Made by a program: the position numbers and the translations under genes
Assembly (NCBI RefSeq): GCF_014650815.1
Contig: NZ_BMVR01000016.1
Location: forward strand, 62,001 to 126,000
DNA from: Streptomyces flavofungini
GTDB lineage: Bacteria; Actinomycetota; Actinomycetes; Streptomycetales; Streptomycetaceae
Reading direction: 5' to 3'
Length of the DNA: 64,000 nucleotides
The notes under the pieces: generated by a model
Database searches by the model: none
Told to the model about the DNA's origin: nothing
What the model saw: the letters and a program-made list of their open reading frames with translations, nothing else
In this document: one piece after another, positions 7,401 to 14,283 of the stretch
Layout of the letters: every line of letters starts with the position of its first letter
How positions within the stretch are numbered: the first letter of the stretch is position 1

Positions 7401-9260
7401 GCAGCGGCGGACGTGGACGGCTCCCCGCAGCCCCTGCTGCTCATGGAAGACCCGGAAGACCCGGAAGGCCCCGGCGGCGATCCCGGCCTCGCCGAGCCCC
7501 TCGCCCCCGCGGCCGACACCTCGGTGGAGCCGCCCGCTCCGGGCTACGCCGACGCCGAGCGCGAGGCCGTGCTGCGCGTCATGCGCGAACGCCGCGACAT
7601 CCGCAACGGCTTCCGCAGCGACCCCATCCCGCACGAGGTGCTGCTGCGCGTCCTGGAGGCGGCCCACACCGCGCCGTCCGTGGGCCACTCCCAGCCCTGG
7701 GACTTCGTGGTCATCCGCTCCGCCGAGACCCGCGGCACCATGCACGAACTGGCCCGCCGCCAGCGCGAGGCGTACGCGAAGTCCCTGCCCAAGGGCCGCG
7801 CCAAGCAGTTCAAGGAACTGAAGATCGAGGCCATCCTCGACACCCCGGTGAACATCGTCGTCACCGCCGACCCCACCCGCGGCGGCCGCCACACCCTCGG
7901 CCGGCACACCCAGCCGCAGATGGCCCCGTACTCCTCGGCGCTCGCCGTCGAGAACCTGTGGCTCGCCGCCCGCGCCGAAGGCCTCGGCGTCGGCTGGGTC
8001 AGCTTCTTCGACGAGCGCGAGATGGTCCGCGCGCTCGGCCTGCCGGAGCACCTGGAGGTCGTCGCGTACCTGTGTGTCGGCTACGTCGACGAGTTCCCGG
8101 AGGAGCCGGAGCTGATGCAGGCAGGCTGGTCCAAGCGGCGCCCGCTGTCCTGGGTCGTGCACGAGGAGACGTACGGCCGCCGCGCGCTGCCCGGCGAGGA
8201 CCCGCACGACCTGCTGGCCGAGACCGTGGGCAACATCCGCCCGCTGGACGCCAAGGCGCTCGGTGAGGCGTGGGAACGTCAGAAGCGCATGACGAAGCCC
8301 GCGGGCGCCCTGGGCATGCTGGAGATCATCTCCGCGCAGCTCAGCGGCCTCTCCCGGATGTGCCCGCCGCCGATCCCCGAGCCCGCCGCGGTCGCGATCT
8401 TCGCGGGCGACCACGGCGTGCACGCCCAGGGCGTCACGTCCTGGCCCCAGGAAGTGACCGCCCAGATGGTCGCCAACTTCCTCGGCGGCGGCGCCGTCTG
8501 CAACGCCTTCGCCAACCAGGTCGGCGCGGAGGTCTGCGTCATCGACGTGGGCGTCGCCGGCGAACTGCCCGCCACGCCCGGCCTGCTGCCCCGCAAGATC
8601 CGCGCCGGTACGGCCGACATGACCACCGGCCCCGCGCTCACCCGCGAGGAGGTCAAGGCCGCGATCGAGGTGGGCATCGAGACGGCCCGCGACCTGGTGG
8701 CGGCGGGCAACAAGGCGTTGCTCACCGGCGAGATGGGCATCGCGAACACCACCGCGTCCGCCGCCCTCATCTCCGTCTACACCGACACCGACCCCGCCGA
8801 CGTCACCGGCCGCGGCACCGGCATCAACGACGAGATGCACGCCCGCAAGGTCGAGGTCGTCCGCCGCGCCCTGGACCTGCACCAGCCCGACCCGGCCGAC
8901 CCCATCGGCGTCCTCGCGGCGATCGGCGGCCTGGAGCACGCCGCGATGGTCGGCCTCCTCCTCGGCGGCGCCTCCCTGCGCACCCCCGTCATCCTCGACG
9001 GCGTCAGCGCGGGCGCGGCGGCCCTGGTCGCCCGCGCCATCGCCCCCGAGGTCCTCGCGGCCTGCATCGCGGGCCACCGCAGCGCCGAACCGGGCCACGT
9101 GGCCGCCCTCAACAAGCTCGGCCTGCGCCCCTTGGTCGACCTGGACCTGCGCCTGGGCGAGGGAACGGGCGCCCTCCTGGCCCTCCCCGTGGTCCAGAGC
9201 GCGGCAAGGGCGATGCACGAGGTGGCGACGTTCGACTCGGCGGGCGTGACGGAGAAATAG
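4452..9260 (+). CDS. cobT: BluB-CobT fusion with a very long low-complexity N-terminus
   Basis: A 1,602-aa protein predicted to make and attach the lower ligand of cobalamin. Residues about 1-1030 are Ala/Pro/Gly-rich with no recognisable fold; about 355-510 is a degenerate repeat of VPVDG-like units. Residues about 1031-1245 are a BluB-type nitroreductase-fold domain (RRDIRNGF, TAPSVGHSQPWDFVVI, GLGVGWVSFFD), which makes 5,6-dimethylbenzimidazole from FMNH2. Residues about 1261-1602 are CobT, nicotinate-nucleotide:dimethylbenzimidazole phosphoribosyltransferase, with FAGDHGVHAQGVT, GEMGIANTT and catalytic GEGTGAL (Glu 1570). Fusing the two would channel dimethylbenzimidazole. The role of the N-terminus is unknown; it may be a disordered tether. 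Its start overlaps a minicistron. Confidence 0.92.
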   Translation: MTDTGQVPGEGLPESAGTVEQPGLPAPAAYTFADPSENPAEDDDLLLMPGAQGAWSEAQTAQPGGGQPGPAQGAHAPPGADAAPRTQEPVAQAAFGQGAADQSATAQPYADPAVAGQQQYAGQAAVGQAVAADAQNGLAGTGRPAFAHQPGPHETSGRDSGSVDLTGVPLHASHGASPAAQHSPTRRPLHRGPAAPAVPDGAGSPVRSLADRGPAGATPHPMPARHAGPPTSGPEYLDIPRDDAGALAGPQLGEIPPQAAAPWTPQPQSPQGAAAETVVPGGAGASGVTTVSGDTGNSVVAVDSVVTADSGVATAAGVATGAGVTDVTPGTAVPGGSGFAPAPADVSAAGVGAGPMDGLVPMDSAVPVDGSGPISGSVPVDGGGSVGRSVPVDGGVAMSGGVPAGGSAAVEGAVPADGLVPLDGTVPVGGTVPVDGGAQPGGAVLADGSVPADNAVPGDGSASGGSAPAIGSVPVDGSTPADVSAAVDATGPVDGSAPAGAVAPVGPAATAAQLGAADPAAPDGPAQAGLPAAAAGPADPSTPAPAPHAPGVLEASGALEAGGAPHAPAGAQASVEAQAAQSAHASGATPASGTPGTAVAPETSAAAHTAEADTHVSQKIAPDPATAEALAAEAVTADVTPADPAAPAHADSPLAGDSGADASATPAEPTASTHATSPSVSEAEPHTGADESGTGTAVQDAVATPSAPESPTAPEGPELPSASGPESAATPLPQAASLGGAVAPGAHPGTPTPVGTLGSPGAPGAHAAAHAAVAPQAPDAAQPWPDAHAGQGPHLAGATWMPDADGSAQPFVEVQEAPPIGQFVPVDGLVPTTPHLAPTPPRPLSVPPEYFAPEPVDETRTPAAGPVPADVAPEQADTTPGAEPEAQPAPGTHPETGQQPAATVPAPRDGARPTAAPAGTAPAPVDAAEDGTAFPSAPETTDPDEPMHAPHPAGPTDPASHPEQPAPVVLVDADEAEDLSAPAAAADVDGSPQPLLLMEDPEDPEGPGGDPGLAEPLAPAADTSVEPPAPGYADAEREAVLRVMRERRDIRNGFRSDPIPHEVLLRVLEAAHTAPSVGHSQPWDFVVIRSAETRGTMHELARRQREAYAKSLPKGRAKQFKELKIEAILDTPVNIVVTADPTRGGRHTLGRHTQPQMAPYSSALAVENLWLAARAEGLGVGWVSFFDEREMVRALGLPEHLEVVAYLCVGYVDEFPEEPELMQAGWSKRRPLSWVVHEETYGRRALPGEDPHDLLAETVGNIRPLDAKALGEAWERQKRMTKPAGALGMLEIISAQLSGLSRMCPPPIPEPAAVAIFAGDHGVHAQGVTSWPQEVTAQMVANFLGGGAVCNAFANQVGAEVCVIDVGVAGELPATPGLLPRKIRAGTADMTTGPALTREEVKAAIEVGIETARDLVAAGNKALLTGEMGIANTTASAALISVYTDTDPADVTGRGTGINDEMHARKVEVVRRALDLHQPDPADPIGVLAAIGGLEHAAMVGLLLGGASLRTPVILDGVSAGAAALVARAIAPEVLAACIAGHRSAEPGHVAALNKLGLRPLVDLDLRLGEGTGALLALPVVQSAARAMHEVATFDSAGVTEK
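5516..5948 (+). repeat. degenerate coding repeat of PVDG-type units in the CobT fusion
   Basis: The coding DNA repeats GTTCC-GGTGGACGG-like blocks of about 24 bp, giving units such as VPVDGGV, VPADGLV, VPLDGTV and VPVGGTV (residues about 355-500). Units vary by point changes and length, as expected of an old expanding and decaying tandem repeat. Base use is less biased to C here than in flanking parts of the gene (GTT, GGT codons), so it stands out from its surroundings. Confidence 0.7.
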
Positions 9261-9284
9261 CCACGCGACGGGCGATCCCCGTGT

Positions 9285-9315
9285 CAGCCCGTCCGACGCT
9301 TGAGTACGAGGCCGA
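9285..9315 (+). repeat. dispersed intergenic repeat, copy 2
   Basis: Starts CAGCCCGTCCGACGCTTGAG and continues TACGAGGCCGA; two differences from the copy at 36685 in the shared core. Confidence 0.7.
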
Positions 9316-9321
9316 CCCGTT

Positions 9322-9350
9322 CAGCCCGTCCGGCGTTCGAGGACGAAGCC
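9322..9350 (+). repeat. dispersed intergenic repeat, copy 3
   Basis: Starts CAGCCCGTCCGGCGTTCGAG and continues GACGAAGCC; tandem to copy 2 with a 6-bp gap. Confidence 0.7.
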
Positions 9351-9370
9351 GTCCAGGCCGATACGGGGGC

Positions 9371-9389
9371 CCGGGGGCGGAGCCCCCGG
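9371..9389 (+). terminator. short GC hairpin after bluB-cobT
   Basis: Arms CCGGGGGC (9371-9378) and GCCCCCGG (9382-9389) with a GGA loop, followed by TTTCGGG. It could end bluB-cobT transcription, but similar hairpins are a common part of dispersed Streptomyces repeats. Confidence 0.4.
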
Positions 9390-9431
9390 TTTCGGGAAGG
9401 GGTGGGATGGGGGAAAGCCCCGCAGGGCCCA

Positions 9432-9472
9432 CCCCACCCCACCCCACCCCCGCCCCACCCCACCCCGCCCCC
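9432..9472 (-). promoter_or_regulatory. tandem G-quadruplex motif (minus strand) upstream of the sirohaem gene
   Basis: Eight C-tracts of four or five bases follow each other with single-base A or G spacers on the plus strand. The minus strand therefore has eight G4-5 tracts with one-base loops, enough for two adjacent quadruplexes. It ends 13 bp before the ribosome site of the next gene, so it would lie in the template strand of that gene's promoter or leader. Confidence 0.7.
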
Positions 9473-9496
9473 AGGAACGGCGCACAAGGAGCCCCC

Positions 9497-10732
9497 ATGG
9501 CCGCAGAACACCCCGCCTACCCCGTAGGCCTCCGCCTCACCGGCCGCCGCACCGTGGTCCTGGGCGGCGGCCAGGTGGCCCAACGCCGCCTCCCGGCCCT
9601 CATCGCCGCAGGCGCGGACATCACCCTGATCTCCCCCTCGGCCACCCCCTCGGTAGAGGCGATGGCGGACGCGGGCGAACTCACCTGGCACCGCCGGACG
9701 TACGCCGACGGCGACCTCGCCGAAGCCTGGTACGCGCTGATCGCCACCAGCGACCCCACCGCCAACGCCGCCGCCTCCGCCGAGGCGGAACGCCACCGCG
9801 TCTGGTGCGTGCGCTCCGACGACGCCGACGCGGCGACGGCCTGGACCCCCGCCACCGGCCACAGCGAGGGCGTCACCGTGGCTGTCCTCACCACCGAGGC
9901 CAAGGGCCGCGACCCCCGCCGCACGGCCGCCATCCGCGACGCGGTGGTGGCAGGCCTGCGCGACGGCACGCTGGTCGCCCCGCACCACCGCACCCGCACC
10001 CCGGGCGTGGCCCTGGTCGGCGGCGGCCCCGGCGACCCGGACCTGATCACGGTCCGCGGCCGCCGCCTCCTCGCCGAGGCCGACGTCGTCATCGCCGACC
10101 GCCTCGGCCCGCGCGACCTCCTCAACGAGCTCCCGCCGCACGTCGAGGTGATCGACGCGGCGAAGATCCCGTACGGCCGTTTCATGGCGCAGGAGGCCAT
10201 CAACAACGCGCTGATCGAGCACGCGAAGCAAGGCAAGTCGGTCGTGCGCCTCAAGGGCGGCGACCCGTTCGTGTTCGGCCGCGGCATGGAGGAGGCCCAG
10301 GCGCTCGCCGAGGCCGGCATCCCCTGCACGGTCGTACCGGGCATCTCCAGCTCGATCTCGGTGCCGGGCGCCGCGGGCATCCCCGTGACGCACCGGGGCG
10401 TGGCCCATGAGTTCACCGTGGTCAGCGGCCATGTGGCACCCGACGACGAGCGGTCCCTGGTCGACTGGGCGGCGCTCGCCCGGCTCCGCGGCACCCTGGT
10501 GATCCTGATGGGCGTCGACAAGATCGGCCGCATCGCCGAGACCCTGACCGCCCACGGCAAGCCGGGGGACACCCCGGTGGCCCTGGTCCAGGAGGGCACG
10601 ACGGCCGCCCAGCGCCGCGTCGACGCCACCCTCGCGACGGTCGCGGAGGCCGTCCGCTCGCACGAGGTGCGGCCCCCCGCGGTGATCGTGATCGGCGAGG
10701 TCGCCGGGATGAACCCCGCCCCGCCCGCCTGA
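9497..10732 (+). CDS. cobA: uroporphyrinogen-III C-methyltransferase / precorrin-2 dehydrogenase fusion
   Basis: CysG-like enzyme of sirohaem and early cobalamin synthesis, 411 aa. Residues about 8-160 are the NAD-dependent precorrin-2 dehydrogenase/ferrochelatase part (VVLGGGQVAQRRLPAL, glycine-rich nucleotide loop). Residues about 168-405 are the SAM-dependent uroporphyrinogen-III methyltransferase, with VALVGGGPGDPDLITVRG, VVRLKGGDPFVFGRG and VPGISSSISVPGAAGIPVTHRG. ATG 9497 has AAGGA at 9486-9490; the long upstream open frame is a shadow of bluB-cobT. It shares the strand and pathway of cobL and bluB-cobT, though the C-tract array between them suggests separate control. The symbol cysG would be equally apt. 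Confidence 0.93.
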   Translation: MAAEHPAYPVGLRLTGRRTVVLGGGQVAQRRLPALIAAGADITLISPSATPSVEAMADAGELTWHRRTYADGDLAEAWYALIATSDPTANAAASAEAERHRVWCVRSDDADAATAWTPATGHSEGVTVAVLTTEAKGRDPRRTAAIRDAVVAGLRDGTLVAPHHRTRTPGVALVGGGPGDPDLITVRGRRLLAEADVVIADRLGPRDLLNELPPHVEVIDAAKIPYGRFMAQEAINNALIEHAKQGKSVVRLKGGDPFVFGRGMEEAQALAEAGIPCTVVPGISSSISVPGAAGIPVTHRGVAHEFTVVSGHVAPDDERSLVDWAALARLRGTLVILMGVDKIGRIAETLTAHGKPGDTPVALVQEGTTAAQRRVDATLATVAEAVRSHEVRPPAVIVIGEVAGMNPAPPA

Positions 10733-10844
10733 CCGAGGTCCCGGACGGGACCCGGGACCGCCCCGCCCACACCAACGTAACCACCGGTAACGGAACTGGT
10801 TCCCAGCCGTTGGCACCTCACCCCGGACAAGGCAGTATCACCCT

Positions 10845-11663
10845 GTGGCCGATCTCCTCACCATCGAAGATCCCGACGACCCGCGCCTGCGCGACTACAC
10901 GGGCCTGACCGACGTCGAGCTGCGCCGCAAGCGCGAGCCCGCCGAGGGCCTGTTCATCGCCGAGGGCGAGAAGGTGATCCGGCGCGCCAAGCTCGCGGGC
11001 TACGAGATGCGCTCGATGCTGCTCTCCGCCAAGTGGGTCGACGTCATGCGCGACGTCATCGACGAGGTCCCGGCGCCCGTGTACGCGGTCAGCCCGGACC
11101 TCGCCGAGCGGGTCACCGGCTACCACGTGCACCGCGGCGCCCTCGCCTCCATGCAGCGCAAGCCGCTGCCCACGGCCGACGAACTCCTCCAGTCGCACCG
11201 CCGTGTCGTGGTGATGGAGGCGGTCAACGACCACACGAACATCGGCGCGATCTTCCGCTCCGCCGCGGCCCTCGGCATGGACGCCGTCCTGCTCTCACCG
11301 GACTGCGCCGACCCGCTCTACCGCCGCTCGGTGAAGGTCTCCATGGGCGCGGTCTTCTCCGTGCCCTACGCCCGCCTGGACTCCTGGCCGAAGGGCCTCG
11401 AAGGCGTCCGTGAGGCCGGCTTCAACCTGCTGGCCCTCACCCCGGACGAGAAGGCGAAGACCCTCGACGAGGCGGCGCCCCACCGCATGGACCGCGTCGC
11501 CCTGATGCTCGGCGCGGAGGGGGACGGCCTGTCCAGGCAGGCCTTGGTCGCGGCCGACGAATGGGTCCGCATCCCGATGGCGCACGGCGTGGACTCGCTC
11601 AACGTGGGCGCGGCGGCCGCGGTCGCGTTCTACGCGGTGGCTTCGGGACGCCCGGGCGCCTGA
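10845..11663 (+). CDS. TrmH/SpoU-family tRNA/rRNA 2'-O-methyltransferase
   Basis: Predicted SAM-dependent RNA ribose methyltransferase of the SPOUT superfamily, 272 aa. The N-terminal substrate-binding part (about 1-110) resembles RlmB/TsnR relatives (EPAEGLFIAEGEKVIRRA). The knotted domain has motif 1 NDHTNIGAIFRSAAALG, motif 2 LMLGAEGDGLS and motif 3 IPMAHGVDSLNVGAAAAV, the usual SpoU signature. GTG 10845 was taken as the start. The target nucleotide is not predictable. Its last 34 bp overlap the end of the convergent kinase gene (11630-11663), so the two 3' ends are mutually antisense. Confidence 0.88.
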   Translation: MADLLTIEDPDDPRLRDYTGLTDVELRRKREPAEGLFIAEGEKVIRRAKLAGYEMRSMLLSAKWVDVMRDVIDEVPAPVYAVSPDLAERVTGYHVHRGALASMQRKPLPTADELLQSHRRVVVMEAVNDHTNIGAIFRSAAALGMDAVLLSPDCADPLYRRSVKVSMGAVFSVPYARLDSWPKGLEGVREAGFNLLALTPDEKAKTLDEAAPHRMDRVALMLGAEGDGLSRQALVAADEWVRIPMAHGVDSLNVGAAAAVAFYAVASGRPGA

Positions 11664-13057
11664 GGCCGGGCTTCGGGGTGCTGCGCCCGCTCCTGTACGA
11701 CGCTCACGCCGCCGTGCCCGTCACGGTCGGCGCCGAGCCCGCGCGCGGGGCCCTGGCAGCCCTGCGCGGCGGCGATCCCCAGGGCGACCAGCAGCGTCAC
11801 GACGACGAACACGAAGAGCCGCTGCCGCAGCAGCCGCGGGTTGGCGGGCCGCAGCCCCGTGCCCGTGTTGCGCGGACCCTGCCGCCCGGTGCCGCTGCGG
11901 GGCGCGGGCCTGCCGCCCGAACGCGAGCCGCCACGCGACGCCGAGGGCCGCGACCCGGACTGCGACCCGCCGGTGCGGGAGCCGCCCGTACGGGACCCGC
12001 CGGTGCGCGAGCCGCCGGTCCGCGAGTCCCCGGTGCGCGGGTCGCCCGTGCGGGACCCGCCCGTACGCGACCCACCTGTCCGTGAACCCCCCGTGCGCGG
12101 GGCGCCGGGACGCGAGGAACCGGTCCCGAACTCCCCGTGCTCCGTGTCGACACCGCCGTACTCGCCGTACGCGTCGATGGCCGTCGGCCGGTCCTGATCC
12201 TGGCGGGGCGCGGGCGGCCGCACATCGCTGAGGCCCTGCGCCTCGCGAGCCGCGATCTCCTTGAGCCGCAGCGACAGTTGGAGCGTGCTGGGACGTTCCT
12301 CCGGGTCCTTGGCGAGACAGGCCCGCAGCAGCGGGGCGAGCGCGTCCGGCACCCCCTGGAGCTGGGCCTCCTCGTGCACGACCCGGTACAGCATCACTTC
12401 GGAACTGCCGTGCCCGAAGGGCGAGTCGGCCATCGCCGCGTACGCGAGCGTGGCGCCGAGCGCGAACACGTCGGTGGCGGGCGTGACGGCGGCGCCGCGC
12501 ACCTGCTCGGGGGCGAGGAAGCCGGGCGAGCCGACGGCCGTGCCGACATGGGTCAGGGTCGAGGCCCCCGTCGCCCAGGCGATGCCGAAGTCGATGATCC
12601 GCGGCCCCTTCGGGGACAGCAGGATGTTGGACGGCTTGAGGTCCCGGTGCACGACACCGGCCTCGTGCACGGCGACGAGCCCCTCGGACAGCGCGGAGCC
12701 GACGACGGCGACCTCGGCCGCGGCCAGCGGGCCTTCGGCGGCGACCTTGTCGTGCAGCGAGGGTCCGGGCACGTACTGCGTCGCGAACCAGGGGCGGTCG
12801 GCCTCCAGATCGGCGGCGACGAGCCGGGCGGTGCAGCCGCCGCGGATGCGCCGGGCGGCCGACACCTCACGGGCGAAGCGCGAACGGAACTCCTGGTCCT
12901 CCGCCAGATCCGGCCGGATCACCTTCAGGGCGACGCGCTGACCACGGCGGTCGGAGCCCAGATAGACCACGCCCATGCCGCCGGCACCCAGCCGCCTGTG
13001 CAGCCTGAACGAGCCGACGACACGCGGGTCCTCGCGCCTCAGGCGCATCATCGCCAT
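11630..13057 (-). CDS. membrane-anchored serine/threonine protein kinase with an RTGGS repeat linker
   Basis: Hanks-type eukaryotic-like kinase of 475 aa. The catalytic domain (about 12-265) has the glycine loop GAGGMGVVY, Lys45 (VALKVI), catalytic loop HRDLKPSN with Asp139, DFG with Asp156, and APE. A linker at about 316-366 has some ten RTGGS-type pentapeptides. One membrane helix follows (about 412-432, RLFVFVVVTLLVALG), then a short outside tail without PASTA domains. ATG 13057 has GGGGA six bases upstream; the annotated-looking longer starts lack one. It is divergent from the disrupted gene at 13260. Substrates are unknown; the missing sensor domain argues against direct cell-wall ligand binding. 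Confidence 0.92.
   Translation of the reverse strand: MAMMRLRREDPRVVGSFRLHRRLGAGGMGVVYLGSDRRGQRVALKVIRPDLAEDQEFRSRFAREVSAARRIRGGCTARLVAADLEADRPWFATQYVPGPSLHDKVAAEGPLAAAEVAVVGSALSEGLVAVHEAGVVHRDLKPSNILLSPKGPRIIDFGIAWATGASTLTHVGTAVGSPGFLAPEQVRGAAVTPATDVFALGATLAYAAMADSPFGHGSSEVMLYRVVHEEAQLQGVPDALAPLLRACLAKDPEERPSTLQLSLRLKEIAAREAQGLSDVRPPAPRQDQDRPTAIDAYGEYGGVDTEHGEFGTGSSRPGAPRTGGSRTGGSRTGGSRTGDPRTGDSRTGGSRTGGSRTGGSRTGGSQSGSRPSASRGGSRSGGRPAPRSGTGRQGPRNTGTGLRPANPRLLRQRLFVFVVVTLLVALGIAAAQGCQGPARGLGADRDGHGGVSVVQERAQHPEARPQAPGRPEATA
11955..12110 (-). repeat. 15-bp coding repeats (RTGGS pentapeptides) in the kinase linker
   Basis: About ten near-identical 15-bp units of the type CGGGACCCGCCGGTG (plus strand) encode RTGGS, RTGDP and RTGDS. 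The run is nearly pure in unit length and is a likely site of copy-number change between strains. Confidence 0.8.
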
Positions 13058-13259
13058 GTTCATCCCCGCTGCCCGGTCCGTCTGACGAGCCACAGCTTAC
13101 GTTTCCGCGGCCGGGCACGTGCAGAGGCCGCGCCCTCGTGGGCCGACCGATTGTCAGTGCCTGGTGGGAAACTTGAAAAGTGGTCAGGCGCCGCGGTGCG
13201 CAGGGCACTCACCGCCGCCCGACCGCCCAACCAGCCGTCGCTGAAGGGGGATTGATCGC

Positions 13260-13558
13260 GTGAAGGGTGACCGCGTGGAGATAGTGGTGGACGCCGGCGA
13301 CACGACGCGTACGTACGAAGTGGTGGCGAGCCGGGCGGGCCGACGGGTGGAGACAGCCGTCCGCAGGGGAGTGGTGGAAGTGAGCGAAGTCACCCGCTGG
13401 GGGCGCCCCCACGCCGTTTGGGCAGTGGGGGAGGTTCCGTGGTGCGCACGGCACGCTTCATGGCGACCCGGGTCCTGGCCCTCGTGGAGCAGCCCGTCCC
13501 GAGGGAGGACAGCTCCGAGCGGCCCGGACGCCCCCTCGGGGAAGACCCTGAGTCCTAG
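13260..13558 (+). pseudogene. small conserved-looking gene frameshifted by a palindromic insert
   Basis: GTG 13260, with an AAGGGGG ribosome site at 13244-13250, opens a frame reading MKGDRVEIVVDAGDTTRTYE...VSEVTR, with normal codon use up to about 13397. A second frame, offset by two, carries VVRTARFMATRVLALVEQPV...GEDPES and stops at TAG 13556-13558, also with normal codon bias. Between them lies a GC palindrome at 13398-13431. Joining the two frames gives a smooth 85-90 aa protein of a kind I recall as a Streptomyces hypothetical. In the first frame translation runs on to 13592 with an unlikely tail. So this looks like a gene broken by an insertion of net +2. Programmed frameshifting or a sequence error is possible. 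Confidence 0.6.
13398..13431 (+). repeat. palindromic mini-element inside the disrupted gene
   Basis: TGGGGGCGCCCCCA (13398-13411) is a perfect 14-bp palindrome. Its second half CCCCCA also pairs with TGGGGG at 13426-13431 across a 14-nt loop. The layout (TGGGGG-CCCCCA-spacer-TGGGGG-AG) resembles small GC-rich palindromes that recur between genes in Streptomyces genomes, from memory. Confidence 0.6.
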
Positions 13559-13787
13559 GTCCTCGTCTCCACCCACGGGAGTACTTGTGTGACGACCGGT
13601 CATCCTCGGGGAGGCCCGCCAATCGGTACGAGGGCATGACGACCAGCCCTCCCGGTGGACCTAGATTTGAGGTCAAGCGGCGGGTGCAGCACTCGTCCCC
13701 CGAGGTCAGACACCCGCCGCTGCCAGCCTCACCAGAACCGACAGAACACCAACAGAACGAACAACAAGGTCAGGAAGGGAGAGAACC
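13559..13787. other. intergenic region with one hairpin
   Basis: Arms AGCGGCGGGTG (13676-13686) and CACCCGCCGCT (13711-13721) form a perfect 11-bp stem with a 24-nt loop, a possible terminator for the broken gene. GAAGGGAGA (13774-13782) is the ribosome site of the next gene. Short open frames here lack codon bias. Confidence 0.45.
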
Positions 13788-13991
13788 ATGGCTGACACCG
13801 CGCCGCGGACGATGATCCGCACTCAGGGGCGGAAGCTCTCCACCTTGGGCGTGCGGCCTTCCGGAACGCGCCACCCCCTGGTGGCCACGCTCATGGTCCT
13901 CCCCCTGGCAGCCCTGCTCACGGTCGCCTTCGGCGGCTGGGACGCAGTGGTCACACAAGCGTCGTCCGTGGGCGTGATGCTGGGGCGCTGA
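13788..13991 (+). CDS. small single-pass membrane protein of unknown function
   Basis: A 67-aa protein starting at ATG 13788 after the purine-rich GGGAGAGAACC. The N-terminal 28 residues are basic and polar; residues about 30-50 (HPLVATLMVLPLAALLTVAFGG) form one membrane helix, followed by a short WDAVVTQASSVGVMLGR tail. I do not recognise the family. It is followed by a very strong terminator at 14078-14111, so it is its own transcription unit, which supports it being real despite its size. Confidence 0.65.
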   Translation: MADTAPRTMIRTQGRKLSTLGVRPSGTRHPLVATLMVLPLAALLTVAFGGWDAVVTQASSVGVMLGR

Positions 13992-14077
13992 GCGGCGCCC
14001 CAGGCCCGGAAGAGCGGTCCGGGCGGGGACATCCGGCCATGAAACCCCGTGGGGACGGGGGTGCGGCGGACGGCACA

Positions 14078-14118
14078 ACAGCCCGCGCAGCTGGGGAGCT
14101 GCGCGGGCTGTTTCTTTT
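14078..14118 (+). terminator. intrinsic terminator with 15-bp stem and T-rich tail
   Basis: ACAGCCCGCGCAGCT (14078-14092) pairs perfectly with AGCTGCGCGGGCTGT (14097-14111) around GGGG, followed by TTCTTTT. This is a textbook Rho-independent terminator for the small membrane protein gene. Confidence 0.93.
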
Positions 14119-14124
14119 CCCGCA

Positions 14125-14221
14125 CATCGGGCACCGACCCGTCCCGGTCATCAGGCACCGACCCGTCCCGGTCATCAGGCATCGAGCCGTCCCGGCCACC
14201 GGGCACTGATTCCGTCCCGGT
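14125..14221. repeat. four tandem repeats of about 24 bp
   Basis: Units start CATCGGGCACCGACCCGTCC (14125), CATCAGGCACCGACCCGTCC (14149), CATCAGGCATCGAGCCGTCC (14173) and CACCGGGCACTGATTCCGTC (14197); the last is 25 bp. They fill the gap between a terminator and the next gene. Copy number is likely to vary between strains. Confidence 0.85.
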
Positions 14222-14283
14222 CACCGGGCCCGCCGGGGTCCCGTACGCTCACGCGGTACCCACAGCCGCACCCCGGGGGACCC

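Larger units (their letters stand above)
9261..9496. other. intergenic region holding repeats and a C-tract array
   Basis: The 236-bp gap between bluB-cobT and the sirohaem gene holds two copies of the dispersed GCCCGTCC element (9285-9315 and 9322-9350), a hairpin at 9371-9389, the C-tract array at 9432-9472 and the ribosome site AAGGA at 9486-9490. I see no gene in it. Confidence 0.6.

Noticed and set aside
4917..9218. 1,433-aa minus-strand open frame opposite bluB-cobT
   Set aside because: Composition is Gly/Arg/Val filler with no domains; the plus strand carries clear BluB and CobT motifs.
11955..12110. CRISPR array
   Set aside because: The regular 15-bp units have no unique spacers and encode in-frame RTGGS pentapeptides.
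13585..13815. 76-aa open frame downstream of the disrupted gene
   Set aside because: Reads through a hairpin and into the next gene in another frame, with codon use unlike real genes.
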